Shown here one piece after another: positions 1 to 12,456 of a stretch of DNA of 64,000 nucleotides (positions are counted from its first letter, which is position 1; every line of letters begins with the position of its first letter). The notes under the pieces were generated by a model, which was not told the DNA's origin, made no database searches, and saw only the letters and a program-made list of their open reading frames with translations. A program made the translations under genes and the position numbers. Source of the DNA: Crossaster papposus (lineage: Eukaryota > Echinodermata > Asteroidea > Velatida > Solasteridae); the NCBI GenBank assembly GCA_037893245.1, contig JBAIAA010000350.1, forward strand, positions 434,001 to 498,000, written 5' to 3'.

Positions 1-156
1 AATAAATGCAATTGCAGTGTGAGAAAAATACCTCGAACAGAAAAGGGTCGTGAAGACTTTGAAGACCACTTTTCGTCGAGGTTTGGGCAGAAACTGTTTT
101 TGAAACATTGGTATGATCAAACATGTTTTGCTTTTTTACATTTTTTTTATATTAAG

Positions 157-294
157 GTGACATAAACGTAACTGCATCTGCAGCAGAAGTAGAGGCAGCG
201 TTACATCTCATCCTGGACCCAGAAACAGTCAGCGTAAAAAAGTACAGCGATAGCGAAGCAAATACTTACACCGTTGAGTTCCACATTGCTCAAG
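157..294 (+). CDS. PKHD1L1: PKHD1L1-like exon 1 of window (fibrocystin-L repeat)
   Basis: Residues 1-45 of the window protein. Acceptor ttaag after a T-rich tract, donor gtaaag, phase 1 on both sides. The motif TASAAEVEAALHLIL followed by YTVEFHIAQ resembles exon 7 (ATADQLKEALQANL, then SYSWDVEW), so this is a repeated fibrocystin-L module. Earlier exons are outside the window. Confidence 0.8.
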
Positions 295-3200
295 GTAAAG
301 AAAAATGAAACCAAATGTCATTATTTTTAAAGAATTTACAGAGATGGTCATAAATTTTGTGTCGCTTAAAGGTGGGATACACCATTGTAATTGCTTGAAT
401 TATCATGAATGGGTGGATTTGGGGGGTTGTATTTTATAGTAAATATCGTTTAACTGACCTGTTTTTAGTTTTACAATCTTGGATGCCGAGGAAAGCAAGA
501 AAAAACGGCATTCCGCGTTTTCAACCGGCGTCAGGCAGTGGTTCTTATATTGTTCTTTGTTTTTTTGTGATCGCCAGACGCGATCAGAATTTTTTCGTAA
601 GATAATTTTTTTGGGGAACAATTACAGGATATCTTATCGCAATCATTTTGCTTGATGCCTACAATCATTATTAACTTTAAAATAAGTAAGATATTTCCTA
701 ATAAGTCGGTAGTAAAAAATGTTAACTGCAAATGGTGTATATATCCTACCTTTAAACAAAGTTTTGGGAAACAATTAATACATTTCTGTATGACCGTACG
801 CATATATATGCTAAAGTTCAGGTTAAGTTTTTGAAAAAAATAACCACTTTTGGTGTGTTATTTTCAGAGGGAATTGCATTAATGACTGTGGATCGGAACG
901 ACTCCAACCTTGTTGTCACGGTAACTCGGATCAAGTCCTACGCCCCCGTTGAGTTGATTGAGTTTGCCCTTCTGTATGATGGGATATCCTCGATGCCACT
1001 GTCATCAAACTCAACAGCTAAAGAGGTAATGAAAATGTAGATCAAATTTAATCAATTCTGTTTATTTTTTTATATTTTTTATATTTTTATTTTTTTTGTT
1101 TTTGTTTGGGGAGGGTGGGGTTTGGGGTTGGCATAGCGTTTCTTTCCTCGCCTTTCACCGCTGTGACCCAGGGTTCGAATCCCGCCTGGCTAACATGCCG
1201 ATTGGGTTTTCAGTCCCTGCCTGATTCCGTGGGTTATCCCATGCAGGCCCGTACGCAGGATTTTGTATGGGGGGATGCGAATTTGTACTTGATGGGACCA
1301 ACAATGGGACCAACATTTTTCATACCATAATACCATAATTTACCCAGGAAAATGTGGACCTTTTGGTAATTTGGGGGGGGCGTACGCACCCGTCGCACCC
1401 CCTGCGGGCCTGCCATGTATATACAAGCACAGTTTTTTCCAGATTCCAAACAGATGACGCATAAACACGTCACGAGCAAGGCCGAAAATGTCTGTCGGCA
1501 GCGAGCAAGGCCGGAAATGCGTGGGTGTGCTTCCCGGTACTATCAGCCTGAATCCGCCTCGGATCGAGTTTCGTTAAAATTAATCCCCCGCCTCGGCCTC
1601 GGTGATGTTAAAATAATCCCGGCGCGAACTGGTTAATATAAGTACCAGCTAGTTCACAAACTCGGCGAACCTACTTGTTAATTCTTGGTCAAGTTAATGA
1701 GGCAATCACAGCTCCTGGGCTGTTATTTACTGAATGTTCATGGTACTCGGATGCAGCGTTCTAGCTAGAACCTTTTTAGTGCCGGGTAAATTATCAGATT
1801 GCGAAGCGTCTCTCGCGCCTCACGGCCGGGGTCCAGTTCATTTTTGCATGTTTCTGTGAAAGTCTAGCTAAGTTAATAACATAAATTACTACATGAACAT
1901 GATTAACGTGACTTTGTATCTCCTCTCTTTCTTTTGTGCCCATAATTTGATTTTAAAAAATTTAAAAAACCAAAAAAACTGAAAAAACTAATTGTGCCGG
2001 GTGGCACAGCCAATTTGAACCCAAGTGCAGGGCGAAAATTTGCAGTGCCGGGCGGTACCTCCCGGCCCCGCCCACCGTGGCTAGAACCCTGCTCGGATGT
2101 CAAATTATAAAATCAGCAAACATGCGTGCCCTCACCGCTGTTCATTTGAGAGAGCGTTCGCGATCGGTTTTCAGAGTAATCCATTTTAAATCATATCGAT
2201 TTTTCCAGGTAGAGAGCGCGCTCTTGGAGATGTTTAGTGTCAAGTGTTCCTTGGCCGGAAGCGTCAGGGGTTACTACGTGCAGGACTTCGAAGCGAGCAA
2301 CTTGGGCTGGATCGACGGGAAGGTCGTCAACAACCAGGAGCCTTACTGCGGTCGCTGGTCAGTCAAGAACTCCTACCACATCTTCTTCGCCGGTAGGACT
2401 GCAATACCCGGCAGCAGAAAAAAAATTGGATCCTTTGACGTCCGGGTACATGACCAGGTGAGTGCAGGGGAGAACATTTTGAGTTGTATAAAAATATTTG
2501 TTAAGACACTATATGTCCATTTGTGACCGGCTCTACAAAAAGTATCTTAAGTCGCGCTATGCACTATCATGTTAATGGCCCGCTCAACGTTGAGAGGGTA
2601 AACATTTCATCAATTTTTTTTTTGTATTTGTTGTCATGAATGAAATCTTTAATACCTACAGTTTAAGGTTTCATTAAAAGAAATGTTGATTTTCATGAAT
2701 AAAGTGGAAAAAACAGTCATTTTGTGTGCATTGTTCTGTTGTAGTACATACAACAGAGCCAGATATTTCAAAGCCTGTTTTCTCAGTTGTGTAATTTGAA
2801 AAAGTAATCAATATGTAAACACATCGTGTCTCCAAAATTGGAGGGGCTATGGATCTCTATTATATACTAAATGAAAGCTTACGCTGTGGGTTTTCTTACC
2901 ATGTGTATAACTCAATTTCATTTTTTCGCGACATAAAACACCTTTTTGTAGAGCCGGTCACATTTACAAACATTAAACACGCGCGCAGTCAGAATGCTGA
3001 GCTAGATTGTATTTAAATATTCTGTTCGAACGTGTTTGCTCCAGCTGTGTTTTGGTCACCGCGGAGATATTCAGTCCAGAATCCAGGTGCGCATTCAATG
3101 GATTGATGAAGAGTCTACTGACCGCGACAACTGGCGAACCTTGAGAGACGACAATTTGCAGTCCTCAGAGAGGTTAGTGTTAACCAAAAAAAGGCCTCTG

Positions 3201-6200
3201 TTCAAGGCCTCTTTTCAAGGCCTCTTTTCGTGCCTCTTTTCTGGGCCCTTTTTTGGTGCCTCTATTTGGGGGCCTCTTTTCTGGGGGCCTCTTTACTGGG
3301 GGCCTCTTTACTGGGGGCCTCTTTACTGGGGGCCTCTTTACTGGGGGCCTCTTTACTGGGGGCCTCTTTACTGGGGGCCTCTTTACTGGGGGCCTCTTTA
3401 CTGGGGGCCTCTTTACTGGGGGCCTCTTTACTGGGGGCCTCTTTACTGGGGGCCTCTTTACTGGGGGCCTCTTTACTGGGGGCCTCTTTACTGGGGGCCT
3501 CTTTACTGGGGGCCTCTTTACTGGGGGCCTCTTTACTGGGGGCCTCTTTACTGGGGGCCTCTTTTCTGGGGGCCTCTTTTCTGGGCCTATTCCGCCTTTC
3601 TGCTTTATTTACCTGTTTGGTATATCAAGATTTGACGTTATTTCTTTTGAGAAAAACATTTCATCGTATGCGTGCTAAAGCATATAGCGAATACCAGCAA
3701 ATTTGCCAGCAAATCATGTTCTAAAGTAACTTTTAAAAGAAAATTAAAAAAAAAAAATTGAACAGCAAAGTGTTTTCACGTGTGTCCAAACTTTTGTTCA
3801 AACGAAAGTTTCCAGCATGTTTTCGACTGCAAAAAAAAAATGAATTCACAGAATGCAGATTCAGTTTACCACGTCCCCCCGTAGCCTGGGATGTTTATCC
3901 TGAGAAAAATATATCAAATTGGCGAATGTTCGCTGATGCCAGTGCCTGTAAAAAATAGTCGTTCCTTGTCGGTCCTTGCCCTTTGACAGTTGGACGTATA
4001 CCTGTCTGAATATGGACACCTTGATTCAGTCGACGGACATCTATGCCCTTCGTCGGAGGGGAACTCCCTTAAAGATCTCGCGCATTCGATTGTTCGGGGA
4101 GGAGGGACAGGATCTGTTTCTGGACAATGTGTACATTGGAAGCAACCCGCCGCAGTGTGAGTATACCTCGGTAGCGCATCTAAAAACAAATAGCAGTTAA
4201 GGGAAGATTCAGTAACCTAAGCAAATCAATACATGTATGGCTTCCAGGTCAATTAAATTTGAATCCTCTTGTCAACCATTGCCCGCTTCTAAAGGAATCG
4301 TTTATCAGCTAGAAAGAAAGAGTTTCTCACTTGGAACTTGCCTAAAAAAAGGCAGCTAGTTTCATCTTCTCACTCCATCTAGGGTAGTGTGGTACGAAAG
4401 CTGTGGTTTGTTTGCAGCTCGTTATCAACTGCCGTTGCCGTGTAAAAAGATCCAGTTGCGATCGCCCAACCACACTTTAGAAGGCAAAAGACAATCGACT
4501 CATGGACACCAAGAGATGCAATGATTCACCCGTTAGATAACTAAACCCGAAAAGCTATCTCTTGTCCGACGAAACTACTGGAGAATCGGGCGTGTACTCT
4601 TGACGTTTTAACTAACCTTTCTTAAAAGCCACTCTCTATCATTGCCCGCTTGGCTCTGAAGCGTGTAAGAAGCTTATCGTTGGCTTCCGAATCCCAGTTC
4701 ATGAATTGTTGTTGATTAACCTGGGGCTGTTTCTGTGGATTCCTTGCAGATGTGCGAGAGCAGCGCGCCGCCAGCCCCAACGGTATCTTCGTGCTGGACG
4801 CATCTGTCACCAGCGATGGCTTCCGCTACAACATCACCCTGACGCCATCCTCCTGTGGCTACAACTTCCCGCTGCTGCAAATTGTGGGCGCCAACGTCAG
4901 CGCCAGCGGCAGCGAGTTGGCGTGGTACTCCAACGACGCCTGGCCCGTAGACACCGTCATCTCTGTCAAGCGGCAGGTGGCGGCCACCCCGCCGATTGAA
5001 GGGACGTTCGAGATTGAACTGTACGGCGTGAATTTCACAGGTGAGCTAGTTTTTTTCTTGTGTATTTAGGCATAATTTGCATAACTTATCAACTGATTTA
5101 GAGATGAGTGTTAAACAAAACAATCAAAACCAAATGATTCAAGGTTGAATCCTAAGGTACTTTGTGTAACCTTTTATAAAATCTTTTAATGCCTTTCCGT
5201 TACTACCTGTCTTAATTCTGCATTCTTCCTCACTTTGTCTAAAGTTTGAAGTTTGCTGCAAGCTGCTTACTGGCTGGACTGACCTGAAATATACAAATCA
5301 ACAAAATTAGTTGGGCTAACGTTTTTGAGCTAAAGCAAAACTTTCTCGACGGCCAATACCTAAAAGTTAAACATGCTAACAAAATTAGACAAACAGAAAA
5401 ATCTGGCAATTTACAAATTTACGTGCTGAGGATTATTTTGGCCTTCAGTGCATGTGAAACATATAAGTAGCAGTGCTTGTCCCAATTTTGTGGTGGGGCT
5501 TACCATAGAAATCTTCCCCTTTAGGATCAACATTCTGTGCGAGCAACGCTAGCAAAAATAGCCCTCTAGGCACAGAAGCCTTACTTACGGGATGCTCGCA
5601 TGTGCATGAGCCAACATTTCTTGCTAACCCATGGAATTTGTTTGCCGTTAAATTCCTCAACCAACAGTGCCGGCCCAGGCCACGGCAGACCAGCTGAAGG
5701 AGGCTCTCCAAGCTAACTTGGACATCGGCTCCTTAGAAGTCTCCAGGGAAGGAAGCTGCTCGAGCTACTCCTGGGATGTAGAGTGGTTGTCCAAGGGCGG
5801 CAGCCAACCACTTATCAAGGCAAGTCTTGAAGGCAGTTGTTTTGACCGTCTTGACCTCCCATTAAGTCTCGATAGTACTCGGCCATAAAAGTTAAGGCGA
5901 ACAACGAAATGTACGTGTGTAACTTCGCTGCAAGTATTCTCAACCAGGGGTGATCAAGGACCCATCAACCTGATGAGCAGACTGTGAGCTCTTTTGAGTC
6001 ACCAGTCATTTCGATGGCGTGGGTTCGTATCCCACCGCTGCCACCACGCCACTAGGGAAGTAGTTGGGTACTCAAGATGAATGAATCACGGCCAAACATA
6101 AGACTTAAGGAACGAGAGGAACAACTTTATTGTAGCGACTAACGCTTGTATTAAAAAAAAATCTGACTGACACAGAAGTAACTTCTCTTCCTCCCTTACC

Positions 6201-9200
6201 ATTTAGGTGAATGGTGACGAGCTGATGGGCTTAGGGGTGGGCGTTACTACTCACCGCGTGGAGGAGGGACACGTGTTCTTCGGTCCTATCCCAGGACAGT
6301 TCCTGAGAGTTGCCCATCCCGGGCCACAGGTGAGTCCCAAGATCAAGGAATTCTAGTTTATTTTATAATAAATATTTCTTATCGTTATACAATAGATGAT
6401 TCCTTAATATAAGAACAAAATGTTCATCTAAAAATTCTGGTGCAGAAGAAATTAAACCAAATGAGGGGCAGTTTTGTGTTGCTGTAACATTTATTTTAAT
6501 GCCGCTATTCATTAGAATATGTGACCTGCTCCAGATTTTGTTCTACGACTATTCAAAATAAGTCGTGCTTACCAAAAGTAATTTTTTTAAAGTATTTCAG
6601 CTACATAGGTTTAAAATTTGCCTTTTTGTGTCGATAGCTGCCCGTTTCATTTGAGAATAAAATTTGCTTAACAAAATTTTTTATAAAAGAACATAAGTTC
6701 TTACACTGCTGTTCGTATTGCTGTACATTGGAAATTTAGTATCCATTAGAAGACTAAAAGAGGGCATTGTCCTAAAGTGTGCGCACAAAATCGTTCAATT
6801 TTGTTGACCCTTAGCTTACGAGCGTACTCAATTAAAAAAAGAAACAATGTCAACTGTCTTTATAAATTTTTCATCTCTTGTGTGGAGTGCCATGGCCTCA
6901 TGGTCTGGAGCATTGAATTTGTAATCTGTAGGCAAAGCTGCAGGTTGTGGGTTCGAGTCCTGCCTGGGAATGTGGTGATTGTGCCCTTGGGCTAGGCACT
7001 TTGTCACTCATTACTTCTCTCCACCCACGAGTAAATGGGTACCTGTGAGGGCAGAGATGGTTATTGTGGTTGATTTAGCTGCTTTGCGCCGAAATGGCAG
7101 CATTGAGCTGTATACTCCCCAGGTCGCTGACATGATATTTGGAATGTTTCATGGGCCCAATGACCGGGGTAATAATGTTAAGCGCTTTAATACTTTGGTG
7201 ATAAAGCGCTATATAAGCACCGCACATTATTAAGAGGGCGGTGGAAATTATATCAAATTGTAATAATTTGTTGCCTTTTTCCAGGTGGAGGTCATTGTGA
7301 ATAAGATCCCATCCAGTTGCTCCGAGGGCCAGTGTTCCTTTCAATACAACGACAACGTCACACCAAAAATAACAAGTTCAACTCCTGCAAATGGTGAGTC
7401 AAAATTTTGGTTCAGTATGACTCTAGTGGTGTAGTGTGCTTCTGGTGTAAAGGCAAATTATTTTCAAACGAATTTGACATTGCGAAGCATCTTTGACATT
7501 GCAAAGCATTTGCTGCAAATTTTCCTCAACTTTTTGTGAATTTGTGACTTGAAACCTGGCCCCGACGTCATAAAATTACATTTGTGCTCGAACCGGTCGG
7601 AACTGGTCCTAATTTTTGTTATTTTACTTGCACATTTTCTGCCTAAGGTTTATACAGCATAAGGTTTATACCTTTTTGTTTTTGGAATGCTTCAAGTAAA
7701 TATAATATTTTCTATTAGGGTTACTTAGGGTAACTTCGCACATAAAATTGAGTAGATATAACAAAAACAAATAAAAAGTGAAAAATTTCCCGGTTCAACT
7801 GGTTTCAACTAGTTTCAAACTAGAAATTTGCGACTGGTTTTGAATTGGTATAACCAGTTTTGAATTGGTATAACCGGTATGATCCAGTTGAAGTTCCAGT
7901 TGAACTGGTTTCAACTGGAATTTCCACCTGGGCCACTGCGTTGAAACAGCCTATTTCAACATGGTGCACATACAGGAATGAACTCGACATTGATTTGAAA
8001 AAGTGTACTACTGTGGTTACATTTGCCCAAAAATTGAAGAAATCGATGATCAACACTTATGCTTAATACATTTGTTCTTTACTGATTTGCTTAGCTATTA
8101 TGTAACATACTGTACCGGGTCTCACTCTCTATTGTCCTGATTTTGTCCATGTGTAGTTTTTGTCCTGTCCCAAGGAAAGGTACAAAAGCTTTGCTTCACC
8201 GTTTTTCTGCATGTTGACATCTTTTAATGCATTCGATTATGTATTCATATATTCATACACATACGTATTTTCTCCTTTATTTCCATAAGAATTGTAACTG
8301 TGGATGTCAATGTGAAAATAAATGTCGAGTTGATTGATTGAGGGGCCCTATGGGCACTGGTCATGGAGGATTGACCAGACACTCGGTGCATTTGTCCCCT
8401 CATCACCCGGATGTATGTGAAAATACCGGCGGCGGGGCCCGGGCCCTCGGCCGGCCTTGCGGGACCCATTCAGACAGGGTGCCGTTTGTCTGTGGGATCT
8501 TTCGTGGCCCGCCTTCCACGGGATTCTCCTGGAAAACTGCCTAGAATCAGTCTATCGTTACACTTCTATACAATAGTTCTTTCATTCTTTTGAAACGTTC
8601 TCATTCTTTTCATTTGTGATAATTGTTCCTTCCGACTCCAAGTTTATATATTCTCCACAGTTCACTTCATTTGTATACATTCCCGCCGTGAATATGGCCA
8701 CTGATGCCGGCACGGCGTTAAACCCTAAACTCACTCACTCACTCACTTGATTGATTGAACACTACCTTCCGTTTATGCCCACAGGCTCTGCCTACCACGG
8801 CACCGTCCTGACTCTCAGTGGGTCCGGGTTCAGCACCAATGCCGATGAGAATAACGTGACCATCGGCGGCGTCGTCTGTGACGTCACCTCCTTCAGCGAG
8901 ACGTCAGTGTCTTGCTCCGTTGGGCAGGCGGCAGCCGGGCTGTACAAAGTCAACCTGATGGTGGATGGTGTGGGCTACTCAGATTACCCAAATGGTTAGT
9001 GGTTTTTTTTTACGAACTCTGTGCGCAATTAGCTCCCAACAGTTATAGGAGGGAGAAAGTTAGTCCTGGGAAGGACTGGTATTGGAGAGGCACTTGTACA
9101 TATGTGACCTGTCATCACAAAATGAGCGTAAAGTCGCACGGAGTGATTTCCCAGTACGGCCAGTCAAAGTCAACATTTGAAGGGGTGGTCGATTTTGAGA

Positions 9201-12200
9201 TTATGGTTTTTTTTAAAGACTAAATCCCCAACAATCAATTCCCAATTTTTCAGGACGATCAGATAAAAAAAAAAAAAAATTTGAGACAATTTTGACTATG
9301 CCTTTCTTTGCGCGTTCACACAATTTCTCGCAAGAAATGCCCGTTTTCTCATAATCTCTGTATTAAGACTCCAGACTAAAAAAAAAAATAAAAAAAATAT
9401 TGAGTATCAAACCTCCAAGTGTTATATACCATTGGAAAGCTCTGTTTCCACAAAATTTAGAAATACCTCAATTTTTGATTTTGCCGACTTTACGCTCATT
9501 TTGTGATGACAGGTCACATTGGCCCACATACCTTATAGGCAATTAATACTAGGCGATTCTGATAGCGCACGCATCTACCAAGACGGGTATTCAAGGTGCT
9601 GTGTCATTATTATTCCTGCTCGTTGAGCCCACAAATATCATCTCGGCTCCCAGGGGAGTATGCAGCTCAATGCTGCCGATTTGGCGCTTCCAATGAGTGA
9701 CAAAGTGCCTTGCCCAAGGGCACACGCGCGCCTTAGTCCCAGGCCGGAGATCGAACCCACAACCTACAGTTTTACCCACAGATGGCGAATCCAATGCTCC
9801 AGACCACGAGGACACAGCACTTTGACCTGGCAATTTACAGCAGGGGATGTTAATTTAAAAAAAAATTTTTTTCTAATTTCTTATCAATTAATTTGGGACT
9901 TATCTGTATTGTCCTAAAAATGTCCTGTAAAAAAAAAATACAAGTAAAAGAAATTTGTAAAAGAAATTTGTAAAAGAAATTTGTAAAAGAAATTTGTAAA
10001 AGAAATTTGTACTATTTATGATGCAACCTCTTGTCTGTACTACAGTGTACTGCAGTGATAAAGTGGACAGTGCTTAGACAAGTTGTTTGGGAATTTATAT
10101 TCCTGTTTGTTAGTATTCTAGAATTGTGAGTTTCGTAGCCATGAACCACGAAGCTCAACACTGTTTTTCTTTTTTTTAAATTATGCCAGTAATTGAATGT
10201 AAATGAATTATGTAAATTCTTGATTCCAGGGCCAATCACATTCAAGTATGAGCTTGGAGTTACCAGCGTCAGCCCGGCGGCTGGTAGCACTGCAGGTAAG
10301 CAATTCTAGCTATGACATCACAGCGTAGACGGGCTACAAAAACAATAACAAATTGAAATTCAAGAATTTAAATTCATTCACTTATTATAAACTATGATAA
10401 GTTTCTGTTGATTAGGGCGGTTCCCGATTTAACCAGTTCGCGCCAGGATTATCTTAACATCACCGAGCTGAGGCGCGGGATTATTAACAAAACTCAATCT
10501 GAGGCAGGTTCAGGCCGATAGTACCGGAAAGCACAGCACCCACGCATTTCCGGCTTTGCTCGCTGGCATTTTGCATGTATACACGTCCTCGGGCGCGAAT
10601 TGGTTAAAGACGACTTTTAACAGGTGCCGACCCTTGAATCATGTAATTATGTAATTCTAAGCGTATTCATCACACCGAATTCGAAAGCAACGGTTGGCTT
10701 TTCCCTTCTATTCATTTCGGAAATAATAGTAGTCACCTGTCGCTCTTTAACCAGTTCGCGCTGGGATTATTTTAACATCATCGAGCCGAGGCGCGGTATT
10801 TTTTTAAACAAATTTGTATCTAAGCGGGTTCGGGCCGATAGTACCAGGAAGCACACCCACGCATTTCCGGCCTTGCTCGCTGCTGACGAACATTTCCGGC
10901 CTTGCTCGCTGCTGACGAACATTTCCGGCCTTGCTCGTGGCATGTTTTACAAACTTTGCGGTTATATACGTCTTCCGGCGTGAACTGGTTAACCTAAAGC
11001 ACATCCTCAATAGCATTGACATACCTACAAATCTGAGTTTGGTATGACGGATGATTTTGTTTATTTTTTGTTTGTACGCAAACATCGGAAGCCAAGGGTG
11101 GTTTACGGTACAGCCGAATGTTCGGTATAGTGGCATTCCACTGTACATGTGTCTCTTTGTTTTATTACGTCCTCGTGATTTGTAATAATTTTTCATTTTC
11201 AGGAGGAACCCGAGTAACAATCGCGGGGTACGGCTTCCATGAGAAAATGGAAAGCATCTCCGTCTCCTTTGGTTCGAAGCCCTGCATAATCAACACGATC
11301 ACGTACGACGAGATTCAGTGTGTCATCGCCATGGATACTGAGGTAATTTATATTTTTGTTATGAAAGTGCCGATATCAACATTTGAAATCAACAAAAATG
11401 GTTAGGCAATGCGGGGCAATTGTATCCAGAAATTGCCCCTCAGCCGGATTTTTTGTGTGTGAATCTTATATCAAGCTGTGAAAGGTTCTGGCAAAATGAG
11501 ATGGAACTGGGCAGAGGTTGAAATGAGGGTTGTGAGATATTAGAAAAGAGGAAAAAAAAATCTTCTTTATACATTCATTAGTGGTGTGTCGTTGCCGGGC
11601 GGTTAAGAACCCGGTTTTCTGTTCCGCAGAGCACGAGTTCGAGTCCCGCTGTCGACACGTGTGTCCTTAAGCAAGGCAATTAAACCACTATTGCTTCGTC
11701 CTTCGGATGGGACGTAAAGCTGGTGGTCCCGTGTGTTGTGTAATGCACGTAAAAGAACCCAGTAACACTCATCGCTAAGAGGAGGGGTTTTCCCCCGGTG
11801 TTCCTGGCAGCGCCTCGGAATAGGCAACTAGATTGATGGCGCTTTACAAATGCAGATTGGATTGGATTGGATGGATACAATGCTGTTTGTTGCGCTTTAA
11901 TCGGACGTTTCATTAACAAGTTATTGCTGTTTAAAGTTCGCATTTATTTACATGTCACAAAAGTAAAAAGGCCTTTGAAGTTTCGAGTTTTTCATGAATA
12001 CTTTAAAACACTTGCCACTACTTCCATACTATTTCTTAACAGAATGTAGTTAGTATGCATACCAAAGATTATAAATATCAATAAATCTGAAACAACAAAA
12101 TTACTTTGCAGTTTTCTCTACTGTGTTTTTGAACAATTTTCTTTAGATTTTAGTGCGATTATTATTAACTAGTTCGGGCTGAAGGACGTATATACAAGCA

Positions 12201-12411
12201 AAGTTTTTCTGAGATTCAAAATGAATGACGCATAAACACGTCACGAGCAAGGCCGGAAATGTCTGTCAGCAGCGAGCAAGGCCGGAAATGCGTGGGTGTG
12301 CTTCCCGATATCATCGGCCTGAACCCGCCTTGGATCAAGTTTTGTTAAAAATAATCGCGCGCCTATGCTCAGTAAATGTTACAATAATCCCGGCGCGAAC
12401 TAGTTAAAATT

Positions 12412-12456
<45 letters not shown>

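Noticed and set aside
3036..3724. Three overlapping open frames of 141-199 aa made of WGPLY, GASLL or GGLFT repeats
   Set aside because: They read through a 15-bp tandem array in an intron. All three frames are open because the unit is a multiple of 3 without stops.
10804..11220. 138-aa minus-strand frame over a TTAA element
   Set aside because: The similar short peptides recurring across the window (MTHKHVTSKAGNV-type) are translations of MITE copies, not genes.
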